From Aphidius gifuensis (lineage: Eukaryota; Arthropoda; Insecta; Hymenoptera; Braconidae), in assembly GCF_014905175.1 (NCBI RefSeq), contig NC_057788.1, positions 4,960,001 to 5,024,000 on the forward strand: 64,000 nucleotides of DNA, written 5' to 3'. The notes beneath the pieces were generated by a model that worked only from the letters and a program-made list of their open reading frames with translations, searched no databases and was not told the origin of the DNA. Of this stretch, positions 13,701 to 28,124 are shown piece after piece (the first letter of the stretch is position 1; each line of letters begins with the position of its first letter). Both the position numbers and the translations under genes were made by a program.

Positions 13701-15398
13701 CAACTTTTTTTTTTTTTTTTTTTTTTTTTTTCTCTCAGTTTTTATCTTTTACTTTTTTTAAATTTTTTTTTCATTATCATTATTTATTTTTTATTTTTTC
13801 TTCTTCAATCTAATTTATTTTTCATTTCTATTTTTTGCTTTTTTTTTTTTTATTTCTGTACCATTTCACTTGCACTTTATCATACAAGTGATATAAATTT
13901 GTTGATAAATAAAATTCATGTATTTGTGTATTTAAAATAATTATTACAATATTTTATTATACATTTTTCTTTATTTTTAATCAATGTATTTCTATTAATT
14001 TATAATCGTTTTTTTTTCGGTTTACTGGGGATAATTATTATTGAGATTTACGATGTTTAAATGTTGATGAGATGAAACAACTTTTTATCGATCCCGGCAA
14101 TTTCCTCCAATTAATTTGTTACGGTGTGTAAATACTCAATGCCACTTGTCATATATACTTGATAACGTGGCAATAAATTCTGATCATTTGCAATTTGATT
14201 TTTTTTTTTTTACTTTTTTTCTATATACACGTGTATATATACAAATGTTCATGTTTTGCTGTCAAGCTGTATACTCGTGTGTGTGTTTGTATATCTTTTT
14301 TTTTTTTTTTTTTTTTTGATAAAGTATATGTGTAAATTTGCTATCGGTTAGCGCGCGTGTGCATTTGCGATAAATGAAAATTTAAAAAATGCGATTATGA
14401 TGCATGTATAAATTTTAAATAAAAAATAATAAAATAAATATATAATTCAAGATTTTTAAAGAAATTAAGTTATAAAATTATTACGTAAAACAAGTGTTAT
14501 CATTTATGAGCAAAATTTTGATAGGAAAATATTTTATTTGACAAATTCTTTTAGCGTGAGAGTCGTTATGTACGCGCGTATATTTAAAGTACGTATTTTT
14601 TTATTTTTATTATAAATACATATAAAATTTATTCTTGAGTATTTACATTTCAATAAAATCCTTAAATCATATCAACACAAGTATATTGCGAATGATAACA
14701 CAGACAACTCAACAAGCATACCATTTGCATACCTTTTTATATTTTTTTTTCTTAATATTTACTCTTTTTTTTATTTTATTTTTTTTTCAAATTTGTGTAT
14801 TCAGTGGATGCCTTGGTAATTGGTCATAACGATGATTAATATTTTAAATATTATTATCAATTAAATGCTTGATATATATTTTTAATAAAAAAAAAAAAAA
14901 TTCCAATTATTTATTACACCGAGCTTTCAAGCTTTCGGTATATAATATTTAAAAATAAATTGAAATAAAAATTTTACAAAAAATTAAATAATTTTTTTGT
15001 TATAAATTATTCATTAATTGAATAATTTAATGACTCAATACTGCTCTGATAATTAAAATACTGTATTGATAAACCAATTAACAAAAAATCCAAAATTTTT
15101 TTTTTTCATTTTGTCTTATGGTCCATCGAATTTTTCAATTCTGTCAATCCAAAATTTTCCAACGAGACGAAATTTATTTCAATGAATTTTATTCCATGTT
15201 TATATACTACTTGTGTATGTGTGTCCATGTGTGTGTGTGTTTATCCTTTATTTTTATTTTTTTTTCAGGAAACTATTTTTTTTTTTTTTTTGTTTTTTCT
15301 GCTGCAGATCCAATTAACTTGGGGAAGCCAATTTATGGCGTGTATTTATCCTTTTTTTTTTTTCTCTGTACTTTTTTACTTTTTTTTTTTTAAAGCTT

Positions 15399-15431
<33 letters not shown>

Positions 15432-18400
15432 GCGATCTCGGATTAACGGCACATTGTGCCTGATGGTGATTTATGTCAGCTTGTTTATCCAGGATTTTTC
15501 AACGTACCTCTGATAAAATGAAAATGTAAATTAAAAAAAAAAAAAACGAAAATGTTTAGACAAAATAAACATGAAATGTAAAAATTTTTAAATTGAAAAA
15601 AAATTGATATTATATATTTATTAATTTTGCAAATGGTTTTATGGTATATATAATCTCAAAAAGTATTTGATAAACTATTTTATAATTTTTTTTTTTCATT
15701 CAAGATAATCATTTTCAATGTAATTAACTTAAAAATATAATCTTTTACTGGTAAATTTGCGGTATCAAAGTAAAACTTGAATGAAAAATAAAAAAAATGT
15801 AGAAAAAAATTTAATATGATGAATTTTGTGGGATAAGAAATATACCGGCAATATGAAGTCACATTACACATTGTGAACGACAAACATCAGGCAATTAAAA
15901 CATTCACGTATTGTAAAAATGTGTATGTGAATAGACTGCAATTCATGATGTTGGGTCATTCTCAGAAAAAAGTCTGTTAACTCGCGAATATCGCGCTCGG
16001 ATTAACCGCTCACAAATATGATAATTATATAATAACTATGTACATATAATTTTAAATTTTATTTATTCTTGTGTATATGTAAATTATAATATCCATTGCC
16101 TAAAGGTATTGTAAATTTGTCCAAGTGTCATAGTACATTCAACTTTATTTTCAATACTCTTTTTTTATTCCAAGAAATTCAATAAAACCAATATATTTTT
16201 CACCAAAATGGATATATAAATTTTACCAAATAAAATATTATAAAATTTCCTCAATTTCCGTGACTTTTATGTACGCTGTTGCATTGAATGATCGACAAAC
16301 GTACTTTATGCTTGTCATAAATTGAATTGAGAAAAAATAAATATATATTTATAAAGTGGGAAAGAAAAAATATAATGAAAAAAGAAAAAAAATATACAAA
16401 TCAATTTTTTATTGACGCCCTCGAGCCTTTACTTGCAATGTATATATATATATATGGAGTTTTATAAAATATCCTTCACTGGGACGATTATTCGTTGCTC
16501 ACGAAAAGAGCCTTGAAATATTCTATAATTGCCAGTGAATGATTTCATAATTGAATTTACTTGGCGAACGGTCACAGTCGAGGTTTCAACGTTATTTTAC
16601 GTTAAAAAGACGAAACACGAGCATTTTAATCCAACTTGTTCGCTGCACCACCAATTGTGTGTTGTAATAATTTTGCAATATTATAAATAAATATATATAT
16701 CTTCGTTTCTACTTGTTTTTTTTTTTATTCTTATTTATTTATTATTATTAATAAAAAAAGAAAATAATTCCGTTTTTTTTTTTTATCTTATGATTATTGT
16801 TATATATTTTTTCAATACTTAATATTTTATTGTTATATATTTTCTTATTTTTTTATTATTATTTTATTTTACGTTTCGTCGTTCATTCTTTCGGAACACG
16901 CAATTGTTCTGGATCATCTTGTGATGATTGTGGTTTTGAAAAAAAAAGTCAATAGCAATTTAAGGTTTTTTAAGAAAAACGTGGGAATGAAATTTTAAAA
17001 GTTGCGACAATGAAATTTTACCACTCGATGACAGAATACTTATTAATTTTCTTTTTACCAAAAAAAAAAAAAATAAATAAAAATTATTTACCGAGAATTA
17101 CTGGTTTGATTGTAAAATGACAAATAAATATATAAAATGAGATAAAAAAATTGAAAAAGAATAATTAAATAAAGATAGATGGAATATTCAGTTAAATAAA
17201 TGAAAAAAAATTTATAATAATTTATAAAAAGGACCTAAATAGCCACTTGAATTCTCAGTATTCGCGTTACATTCGCATTCTCAATACGACTCGCGTATCG
17301 CGGCAGGAAGTGGTTTGTTTGAACGTGATCATTTGGCCGAGTAAATGGACAAACAATGCCGAGTTATAAAGAAATAGTAAAAAAATCATGGTATATAAAA
17401 TTTATTGATATATACAATGATGTTCACAGCTTTTACTTGATAAAAATAAAAATAAAAACCTTGAGACAAAATTGTATAATGAGTGGTGGAAGAATTAAAA
17501 CATGATAAATTCACAGGATGACCTCATTATTCAATTTTTATTTTTATTTTTTAACTTATTTATATTCTTTTCTTGTAATTTCTTAATTATTGCAACCGAA
17601 AAAGTTGATTTTTATTACGTGGATATATAGCCAAATGACACGCAAACATTGGTGTGGATTTTATTTAATGTTTTCTTATTTTTTATTCGCTATTTTTTTT
17701 TTTTTTTTTCATTTTATAAACTGTAATTATTATTATACCCGAGTAAATTGACTGCGCCTGCAAACGTAAATTTTCAATTATACTATTGAGCTGAAATATT
17801 TATTTCCGTATTTTAAAATTTCCAATTTACACATTTAAACAGTTCCAAGAATTACATTAAATATATTCAATCAATTGTTCATTTTGTAATTGTGTTATAT
17901 TTTTTTTTTTTTATTCTCTGAATTAACAACAATTTTTATTTGAATTTATTGTATAATGTAAATATTTTGTACATTTAAAAATTATTGTTTAACCGTTATG
18001 GGATGAAAGAGAAAGTTTGAAAACTTTATCTGGAAAAAAAAAAAAAAATTAAGTAAAATGTGTTTTTCTTGTATTTTTTTTTCTCTGGAAAAAAAAAAAA
18101 AAAAACAAACTTTTGTTGAGGAAAAATTTTTAAAATTCGAAATTTTTCTTAGAATAAATACAGCTATTTTGAAGATTACAATGAAGCTGACCCAAGGACT
18201 TTCGTTGAACAAATAAAAACTCGAGAAAATCTTGTATAACAGCTGTTATTGTTTTTTTTTAAAAAAAAAAAAAACTCTAGACCACTCGACACCGTGAATA
18301 ATTGTCAGCTGTCTAGCCAATGGCCCCCTGAGCCTTTTTTTTTTTTCTTTTTTATGTTTTTTTTCTTTTACATCTAAGTTTCTTTTAAAAACATTTTAAA

Positions 18401-19870
18401 TATCAAACCATCAAACCGAAATATTTTTTAACATTAAAACCTTTTTCGCCTAAAATATTTGAGACCCTCATTTGTACATACCTCAATACACAATAAACTT
18501 TTTGACCTTGCAAAAAGAAAATTCACTGTAAAAATATATTCAAATGTACTTGAAGAATTTTCATGTCTCGAAGATAAATGGGATTCTTACAGAAGACCGC
18601 ATAAAGAAAGAAAAAAAAATAATAATAGTAAATAAAAAATGAAATTATCGGAAATGCATCAATCAAATTTAATTTTTTTTTTTCCCTTCCGATAGTTAAA
18701 CGAACTTTCGTCCAGTTGATAATTGAGAATGAAAATATTATCCGTTACGAAAAAAATAAATAAAAATCAAAAAATTCCCCCACTGTTATAAAAATATTCA
18801 TCACGTAGTTTTTTTTTTTAATAACAATGAAAAATCTATGTGTATAATGAAAATAGGCAGAGTCACGGGTATATATATTTCTGGACATGTGATTCCCCAA
18901 TATAACGATTATGACAGTCGATGGGAAAGTCGCGATGTCACGGCCTAACGAGATGACAACAGCAGGGGGTTGATGCAGCGTACAATTTACCCAATTTTTC
19001 CACAATATTTCCCGGAGGATTGAAAAAGCACGTGTCCCAGACAAGAAAAAAAAATATATATCTATGCCAATGAAAAGCATTGAATAATAAAAATCATAAT
19101 GATATAGAAAAAAAAAAATATAAAAAAAAATTCAATGCCTCATTTTTCTTGATTTTATTATAAATTTTTTTTTCATTTTTTTTTTTTTTTTTCGTATGAA
19201 CCTCAAAGTGACTTCCTCCAGGGTGACTACACACTTGATGTGATTTATTACACTGTCTCTTTTTATTTATATCAAAAAATTTTCATGGTCCCAGTAAATA
19301 TTTATGGGCATGAGTGAATTTTTGTAATTTTTCATTTTTTACAAAATGACTGTTCTTTATACAGTCTCTAAAATATTAAATCATTGTATTGTAATATTTA
19401 TATATATATACAAAAAATGATTAGATATATTATTTTTAGTTAAAAGTTTTACAAATTGATAAAAATAATTAATTGTTATTATTATTGTTAATAATATATG
19501 TGCTTGAAAATGTAATTTCCAAACCTCAGTAATAATAATTCAGGATGTTAAAGTCCATTTAGTAAACTACCCTTGATTCTGAATTGTATATTTGAAATTT
19601 AACGAAGGCCTCTTTCCTGGCATTTTCCATTTCCTGTGTGAATCTCACGGGATCCAGACAACCAAAAACAGCATCAGCAAGAGCAGCCCCTTGTTCCGGT
19701 CGAGAACCCCTGGTTCGTGCTACAATACAATGTCAAATAACCAAGCCAAGCACATACCAATAATAATACAAAAAAAATACCAAATACATAGCTGTATAAA
19801 AAAAAAGAAAATAAAAATTTAAATGCACGCGTGAGCAAAAAAAAACCAAAAATAAAAAGTTGGTACTATT
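7741..19870. other. Non-coding, AT-rich; no gene seen
   Basis: I see no exon here. Notable short sequences: CACGTG E-boxes at 12002-12007, 12965-12970, 14228-14233 and 19029-19034; a TGAGTCAGC (Maf/AP-1 type) sequence at 10705-10713; a CGTGGGAA Su(H)-type octamer at 16980-16987; and slightly GC-richer patches near 13620-13690, 16400-16660, 17250-17350 and 18270-18335. Long T runs occur, for example about 13706-13731. The longer frames around 15.1-15.5 kb read through poly-T and are not credible proteins. Confidence 0.55.
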
Positions 19871-19878
19871 TTATGTAC

Positions 19879-19890
19879 CCCCCCTGGTGA
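19879..19890 (-). promoter_or_regulatory. CTCF-like motif
   Basis: The + strand reads CCCCCCTGGTGA, a 10 of 12 match to GCCCCCTGGTGG, the reverse complement of the CTCF core CCACCAGGGGGC. The motif sits in a 7-C run (19878-19884), which is rare in this DNA. It overlaps a short inverted repeat CCCTG...CAGGG with GGTGACC in its centre. If real, it would be a candidate boundary ~8 kb upstream of the SoxC promoter. Motif match only. Confidence 0.3.
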
Positions 19891-19979
19891 CCACAGGGTT
19901 GCTTCTGTATATATAATATATGTATGGGTCTAATGATTGTGTTGGGTGTGTGTATGTGTGTTCTTCTTTATCGTTGAAT

Positions 19980-20180
19980 CGTCTTGTTATAGTTGTTCGT
20001 ACTTTAAAGGCCGACTGGCACACACCATTGCCTAACGGCTGAAAGGACATTTAAAGTTTAAAGGGACCGATTCATTCGCCGTCTGTCGTCTTGAAATACA
20101 CGGGCAAAGGGCCACGAAGGGTAAATGCATTCAGCAGCCATGCCAATGCGGTAAAATTGACACAAGACTGAATGGCACGT
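19980..20180. promoter_or_regulatory. GC-richer island, candidate cis-regulatory element
   Basis: About 200 bp of mixed, non-repetitive sequence in an otherwise homopolymer-rich background, with segments such as GGCCGACTGGCACACACC and ACACGGGCAAAGGGCCACG. A similar patch at 19600-19740 carries two GGAA (ETS-type) cores. No start codon or splice-framed exon is evident in it. Base composition and complexity alone suggest constraint, so the regulatory call is an inference. Confidence 0.25.
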
Positions 20181-23100
20181 CGACTATTTCATCGCCTTAT
20201 TTTTTATTTTTTTTTTATATATATTATTGTCACACCAAACTCCCGGGAATTGAACATAGAAAAGATGTCTTTGCTACTCACAAGCATTCACTGTCGACGC
20301 CCACCACTTATATATTATTCAGTTTATATATATATATATATGATTTTTTTTCATATTGTTATATCTGGGTATTTGAAATTTTACTTTAAAGATTCAAGAA
20401 AAAAAAAATTCTTTGAAAGATCATGAAAAAAATGAAAATGAAAAAGAAAAAAAATATATATGAAAATGCCAAGCAAGCAACTGGCGGTTCGGATTAAATG
20501 GTGAATACAAGAAGACAGGTAAGCGAACCATTGTGGCAGACTTTCTGAGTTTACCTAGTATTTCATTTTTTATTTTTTCATTTTTTTTTTTTTTTTTATA
20601 TATGTATTATTTCGCGAGAGCATGATTTTGTCGACGGGCTTGGAGGATTTAAAAATACCAAGAGGCTTTCTTGCCTCTAGTTGAAATTTAAAAAACCCTC
20701 TTTTTATATATTTTTTTTTTTTTTATGAAACTAAAAAAGTTTAAACTTATTTCAAGTAGCTGAATTGTTGAACAATAATAAAAAATATATACGCAACTTA
20801 AAAAAACACATAAATTCATAAATTTTATGTTTGAAAAAAAATAAAAAAAATAAAATTTCTATTCTGAATATAAAAAAATACAAGTAAATTTAATTTTATC
20901 AAATTTTTATTTTAAATAAAATTCTTTTTTTTATCATATTGAAATTATTGTAATATGAGCTTTCAGCGTTTGTTTTTTATTTAATTTTTAAATTTTATTT
21001 TATCATCATTTAAAATCTAAATGAAAATTATATAAATAAAAAATTTAATTACTTATTATAAATAACCTATGAAATGTTGCAAATGCACATAATTATAATC
21101 CTCTTCGATAAAGTTTAACTGCCTCTGGCTGTTTGAGTAAAATTATCAAATTGATTACCAATTATTATTGGATATCGACACATTAATTACACCACGATAA
21201 AAATTTTTTATAATTTTCATATTTTCAAATACAGTATTAATTTAATTTTTAATTTTTAAATATTAAAATTATCTCTATTAATATTTTATTAACAAAATTA
21301 AAAATATACAAATAGATATAGAATTTTTGTTTTAATTTTTTTTTGCACATTGAATCAATTAAAATACCAAATTATTATTGATAATATATTCAAGATAAAT
21401 TATTAAAATTTATTTAAAAAATAATTTAGTATTTCAACTGACTGAATAAAAAAAAAAAAAGTAAAATAAGCCAAAAATTATATTGATATTTATTAAACGT
21501 AGGATTTAATTATTAATTTGTAATTTTTTTATTTTAATGCCACTACATTCGACGATATGTGATTTCTTGCCTCATACATATACAAGTCATTACAACCTAA
21601 TTATTTTTGACCTCCAAAACTTATCTATTTTACAATTTTTCATTATACACATCTATCGTTTTTTTTTCTATTATTTTTCCTTTCTTTTTTTATTTCTCCC
21701 ACTTGGTTCAATGTCAAATTGTGCAAAGAATGATTACAATCAACTATTGCATATACATTTCAAGTCAAGATTGAGTCAATATAATTTATAAAAATAAAAA
21801 AAATGAATTTATGTATTTAATAATATAAAAAAAAAAAATAAAATAAATTATTTTAAAATTACTAGTAAAATGAGCGCCTGGAGAGCGTCGATAACAAACC
21901 ATAGTCATTTGATAATACGTTATATATTTTACAGTATACAGAATAGGTTGTAATCGCTTTGACAGTACGACAATGCCAAACACTCATTAGCGGCATGCAC
22001 TTTAGTCGAATTGCATCGCGTGTGTATGATTAATCATACTGATTTGTATGATACACACACACACACATAAACTTATATTGAAAATTCATATATTTACTAA
22101 TACAGCGACCAAGTAATTATGTTTTTTCGAACAAACATGAAACTTTACCAGTCTCTTCGCATCATCATTCATCATTAATTGTACTCCAAGGATTATTATA
22201 GTCAAACTATTTTTTTATTTCTATAAAATTGATATATTTTATTCAAATCAATGAAATACATAAATTTAAATTTAAAAAAATGCACAGCTTCATATTTTGA
22301 TATTGAAATTTTTTTAAAAATTATTGTCTGTATAAAGGGTCAAACCACGGGGTTCACTTTTTTCTTTTTTTTTTTCGTTGTATATATAAATAGAAATTGA
22401 AATAAAAAAAAGCAATATCTCGTGTGCAGTATATTTTTTTTGTCACATTTTAATTGAAATATTGATAAAAATGTCAACAAGAGATATGTCAATAAGTAAA
22501 TTTATCATTTATTTTTATTTATTTGCTTTTTAAATTGATAAAAAAAAGAAAATTCATCAGTTTAAAATATCTTTGATAATAATTATATTCATATATATTG
22601 CCTGTAGATATTAATCTGATAAATTTATATATAAGTATAATCCTATTGCTTAATTTATCACGCAACTTTAAATTGTAATATCACGCCATTTGTAAATACT
22701 AATTATAAATCAAGAATGTATTAATTTCGACTTTATCATGATGTCAAAGACGACAAAATACACAGTAGCAAAATTATCAGCATTTTGATGTTAAATCAAT
22801 ACTAAATTCACGTCAACTAATTGCCATTTTATTCAAATGTTAATATTTATATTTATATGATAATTAACTTGAGTTCATTAATTGCCATGATCATCTTGTC
22901 GGTGTATTATACTGATTAAATCAAAACTCATTAAACTATTCAGTATATTTATATTTTAAAAATCCACTTACAACTATGAATTACTCATTTTTCTTTACAT
23001 TTATATTACAACATCTTATTGTTCAAGTCTAAAATTAAATTATTAATAATTATAATTACAATATTACATTCTAATTATTTCATTTCGAATTATTAACTTG

Positions 23101-24934
23101 TCTTTATTTCGATTTTAAAATTTACTTTAAAATTATGTATAGAAAGATCAAGTTGTCTTTTCATTTGTTGAAAAATTGATTAGTAATTTATTTATATTTT
23201 TTATATGAAAATTATATTTTTATTTAGTTGAAATAATGAACTGTCGTCTCATTGAAAGTTTCATGACCTTTCCAATATAATTCAAAACGAGATATAAATT
23301 ATCTGATTGAAATAATCATTTAAATCGTCAAGACCAAAATCCGTTATATGATGTTCAATAATCTGATAATCGTTTATCCAATGATATTGTATAAAAATAA
23401 AAATCTCATTTTAAAATCAGATCATATATGCAAGTCAACTTAAATTAATAATTTATATGTAAATATTGATTAAAAAAAAAAAACTCGCGCTATTATACAT
23501 TGCAAAAAAAAAAAAAAACATTTATTATACCAATTATTATATTGCGGAGACGGCTATAAAAATGTAAATAAAATTTTTAAAAAAATCCAATGGATTTGTG
23601 TAAAACCAGTGGCAACTGTCAGTAGATTTAAGTTGATGATTAACGATGCATATATTTTCAGTTTTCTTATCGCTAAAAGTTGCAATAAAATTGGCAACAA
23701 TCTGGTGGATTTTATCGCACATCATATCGTGAATTTCTGATATCGGTCATTGAATTATTCGTTGCAAAATAAACTCCTTTGAATTAACGTGAAAAATAAA
23801 TATTCAAGAAAATAATTTAAACAAAAAAAACACAGCTGGTTTAAAAAACCATGCACTATATTTATCTCAAATTATAATTATCATTTTTTTTTAAATTCTT
23901 TTTCGACAAATAAATATAACTTGAACGTTATTTAAAAAATCATCAAATAAATAAATAAATATTTTTGATATGCAACACGTTGTTGGTTTACTGATGATGT
24001 AAAAAAAAATAAATATACATTTATAAATGTGATTAAAAATAATTTTTTTTTTTCAAATAAAACGAACAAAAACTTCACAGTGAATTTATGTATATTCATT
24101 CTTGAGTCGTGGACCGATTAGAAATTCAACTCGCAGGTGTCCTTGAAAAGATAATGAAATTTAGCATGTTGTTTTGCGATATCGTCACATTTTAAAGCAT
24201 TAATATCATTTTATGCAGCATGAATCCTTATAGGTTTTAGTATCAAGATTGTCTGTTTGAAACTACGCAATTTGCCAATCCATCAAAAGTTATACATACA
24301 TTTTGCAAATAAATTTAAAAAATATATAATAATAATTATACCTACTATATTTTATGGGTATGTGTATATATTTGTTATCGCAACTAAATCGTTTGCTTAT
24401 AAGGTATATCAACTCTAATTTCAGTTGGTATAAATTTTTAAAATACATATAATGATAAATAATTAATTTTAACCTGTTTGAAAATAAAAATAAAATTGTA
24501 CAGCACGATAAATGTAAAATCACGCAAAGTTTTATTTATAAATGTATATAGTCAATATCAGTATTTGAGTATATTTTCAAGTAAACACATCAACAGTAAC
24601 CATTTAATATTCTTAAGAGTTGCATTTAACATCCGGCAACCGCTCCCAACTATTTTTTATTTTTTTATTTTCTTCTCTTTAATCGTGTCCTCGAGAATCA
24701 TATGATTAAAATTTTTTTTTTTCATTTACTATTGTCAATAGTGAACATTACTGTGATAAGAATAATTATCAAAATACATTGAACAAAAAAATAAATTGCT
24801 AATTAATTTATTTTAATTTGAAATGCATAGTCTCATCAAATTTCACCAAAAATAATTTTATAAACTATTTTTTTATCTATTATTTCGATAGGAAAAAAAA
24901 AAAATAATTAATTAATTTTGATATTATGACTGGG
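20181..24934. other. Non-coding, AT-rich; no gene seen
   Basis: No exon recognised. An (AC)n microsatellite lies near 22060-22073. A 62-codon ATG frame on the - strand at 23537-23725 has ordinary amino-acid composition, but frames this long are expected many times by chance here. Nothing else stands out. Confidence 0.5.
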
Positions 24935-24952
24935 GTTACGTAACATCACGTG
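24935..24952. promoter_or_regulatory. Palindromic V/P-box plus CACGTG E-box
   Basis: GTTACGTAAC (24935-24944) is a perfect 10-bp palindrome. It exactly fits the RTTAYGTAAY site bound by the bZIP factors Vrille and Pdp1, and by NFIL3/HLF in vertebrates. Two bases later comes CACGTG (24947-24952), within TCACGTGA, a core for CLOCK/CYCLE, Myc/Max or Mitf-type bHLH proteins. The pair is ~3.2 kb upstream of the inferred SoxC start site. The sequence match is exact; function is inferred. Confidence 0.4.
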
Positions 24953-27900
24953 AATTTTTATTTTAAAAATGATTAAAAATTTTCCACAGTGTCTGATTAA
25001 ATTTTTTTTTTATTACTAATGATGTTTAAATAAAATAAACTCTTACTCACTGATTTTCTTGATTTTAATATATTAAATGATAATAAAAAAATATACTAAA
25101 ATAATAAATGATAGTTTATTATAAAAATTATCTAATAATATTTATTTTAAGAAAAAAAAATTAATGACTATATTGATAATGAAATAAAAATACATATTAT
25201 TTTATATAATAGCTGATGATTGCAAAATTGTGAAATGAAAATAAATAAAATTATAAACAATATAATTATTATTTTTTTTTAACTGGGTAATTTATATGCT
25301 CTTTATTTTCACGAATTGAGATAAAATTAAAATTACAATTTCACATTGAGATGTTTTATAATACATATTAGTTTGCACTTTGCCATTTGCATAAATGTTT
25401 TATGAAAAATAATAATCATATGTTTTTAAAGATAATAAAAGTAATTAAATGAAATTAAAAAAAAAATTAGACATTAATATTTCAATATTAACTTCCCGTC
25501 GTGTTCATATGAAACTGTCATTTTAAATCAAGGGTAAGAAATATTTCTAGGAAAATCAAGTTCGTGGCAAACAGATGATCGAGTGGAAGAGATCAAAAAA
25601 GAAATAAAAAAAGAGATAAAAACTAAAAAAAAATATATAGATTAGAGAGAACGTGCGCACATATTTATATTTTTGGAAAAATTCTTGGAAATGAGAGAGA
25701 AAAGATAAACTAAAATATAATCAAGAGTTTCTATCGTCATCTCACAGTAAAAATGAAATTTTTTAAAAATATGTTTCGAACAATTTTTGGCAACAATTTC
25801 TATTACATGATTTTTTCTTTTTAAATTCAAAAAAAAATATATATCTACACTGAATATTACGTACGTGCCAAAGATCAATTGAAATATTATTGAAAAAAAT
25901 AATTTGTCAAATGAAAAACCAATTTATTAAAATATCTTTTATAGATAATTAAATTATAAAATTAATTTTTTAAAATTTATTAAGTATACTTGAGTTGGTT
26001 TTTTTTCTTTTCGACAAAAAAATTATACAGATAAATCTTGAGATTTTTAATATGCATGATGATCTCCAGTGACTTGCAATAAACTCATATAATTTTTTTT
26101 CTTTCAAATTTATATTTTATAACTTTTACGACTACTGTGATTTTGACTTTTATTATCTGACACTTGTGAAATTGAAATAATAATAATAATCCTTTTTGGA
26201 GTAAATTAAAAATAATAAAAAAATATATTTAAATCTAGCTGGAAAAATAATAAAATAAAATATTTAATAAAAATAACAACAAAATCAGTGTTTAGGGTGA
26301 AAAACGATGAATACGAGTAAAAAAAAAAAAGTATTAAAATGCATGAATTTTTACTGCAAGAAGCAAAGATTTATAGTCAATTTTTCAAACCAAGATACTT
26401 GAATTTGTGGTCGTTAAAAAAAAATAGTTTCTTGTGACCATTCACTTGGTGAACCAGAGCAGTGTTATTTTTTTTTTTTATTATTTTTTTATGTGGCCAT
26501 GCTGGATGATGATTGAGTACATAAAAACTAAATAAATGTGATTTTTTAATTTTACATATATACTTTTTTTTTTCTTCCATGCCACATGTAAATAAATCTT
26601 TTGAAAAAAAAAAAAAAATCTATAAAGTTGAATAGAATGCATTGTAAAATTAACATTTGAAAAATATAGTTTGTATATATATTAGAAAAAATTAACTGGT
26701 TTTATTTTTTTTTTTATCTCTCAAAACATTTGTAGTTTTCCACAAAAATATTTAATGCTTGTGTGTCTACTTTGGCTTGAAAAATATTTGTTTTATATAG
26801 AAGAAAAAATAAAATAAATAAAAATGAACAGCCAAGGTTAATGCCTGGCTAGCTTACAACCGAGTCTGGTTTTTAGTCTAGTATATAATTTTTGAAAACA
26901 CTTGAAAACTTGGGGCTTGCTTGTTTCACTGATAATAATAAAAATCATCTCAGGTATATATACACTAAATAAACAATTAAAATTGTTTACAAAAAACTTG
27001 TTAAACAATCAAATATATTATCTCAATAATTTCATCTATTTTTAAAAATACCTTTATTTGCAATTTATGTATTGTATTATTGTTATTATTATTTTTTTTG
27101 CCATAAAGCTATTAAAAATCATCTATAATCCTCTTATACATTTCACTTTTTTTTTTTTTTATTATCATAAAAGTCAATTGTCAAACCAAGGTCATCAAAG
27201 ATTTACGACTTCTTAAAATAAAAAAAAAAAAAATCTATTCAATTTAACGATGACTAAATTCAATTCAAATAATTTTAAAACGATTTTTATTTTTTTTTTT
27301 TTCATTTTCCCATTTTCAATTGAGCAAACTCAATCAAATTACTGTCTCAATTTTGTTTTTTTTTTCTTTTCCCATTACCTTTCTTTACGTGTAAAAAAAA
27401 ATTGGATAAAATCATCCCTTATATAGATTGTTTTTTCTTTTTTTTTTCCTCTATTTTGCAAAATAAAAAACGATCTCATGTGACCAAAATATTGAAAGCT
27501 CGTTTACGTATAATCGAGCCTTGTTGAAATAATAAAACGAAAAAAAAAAATCAACAAAATAATTAATTTTTTAAAATAAAAATTAAACTGCACGCGTTTG
27601 ACATTAAAGAGGGTGAGCCCCCCTCGCGTAAAATCTTGGCTACTTGATTGAGATCATGTCCAAGTGTGTTAGCTGTACTCGCAAATATATATTTGAAAAA
27701 AAAAAAAAATAATAAAATAATAATAATAATTAACACAAGTGCATCGATGGACTGTTGCTTGTCGGTTGATTTGCCAGCATCAACATGACAAGAGGGGGGA
27801 AGTGAGGTAAAGTACAAGTATAATTTATATATATAAAAAGAGCTTTCAAGGATTAAGTGAGAAAAAAGATAACGGTTGGTGCTGCTATATTAAACTCTAG

Positions 27901-28094
27901 CGGTGGTGCTTGCAGTTTATCGGCTGGTTCGATTTAGTTTAATGGTGGGGGTTATATGTAGCTGTGAGCACCGGCTTGCACAGCTGATACGTACAGAGTT
28001 AGTGTGTTATAGAAACGACAGTCTCTTTGGTTCTTGAGTCAGTAGCACATGAACGCTCGTTCAATGAGTATCGTTAGTCGCACGCAAGCGGGAT
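24953..28094. other. Proximal upstream non-coding region of SoxC
   Basis: Mostly AT-rich filler up to about 27.59 kb, then a GC-richer stretch (27590-27680, 27740-27800 and 27860-28120) leading into the inferred promoter. CCAAGGTCA at 27186-27194 fits the FTZ-F1/NR5A consensus YCAAGGYCR. A weaker TATA-like TATAGAA at 28008 stands 33 bp before a TCAGT initiator at 28039-28043 and is an alternative start. No exon is seen. Confidence 0.45.
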
Positions 28095-28101
28095 TATAAA
28101 A
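28095..28101 (+). promoter_or_regulatory. TATA box, inferred SoxC promoter
   Basis: TATAAAA lies in a GC-richer block. About 30 bp downstream, near 28125, is the predicted start site. From about 28114 to the SoxC start codon, ATG triplets almost vanish from the + strand, which independently places the transcription start here. No good initiator motif is visible at the start position. Alternatives are TCAGT at 28039 and a TATATATA/TCAGTA pair at about 28854/28886. Confidence 0.45.
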
Positions 28102-28124
28102 TGTCACCCCATGAAAAAAGATCG

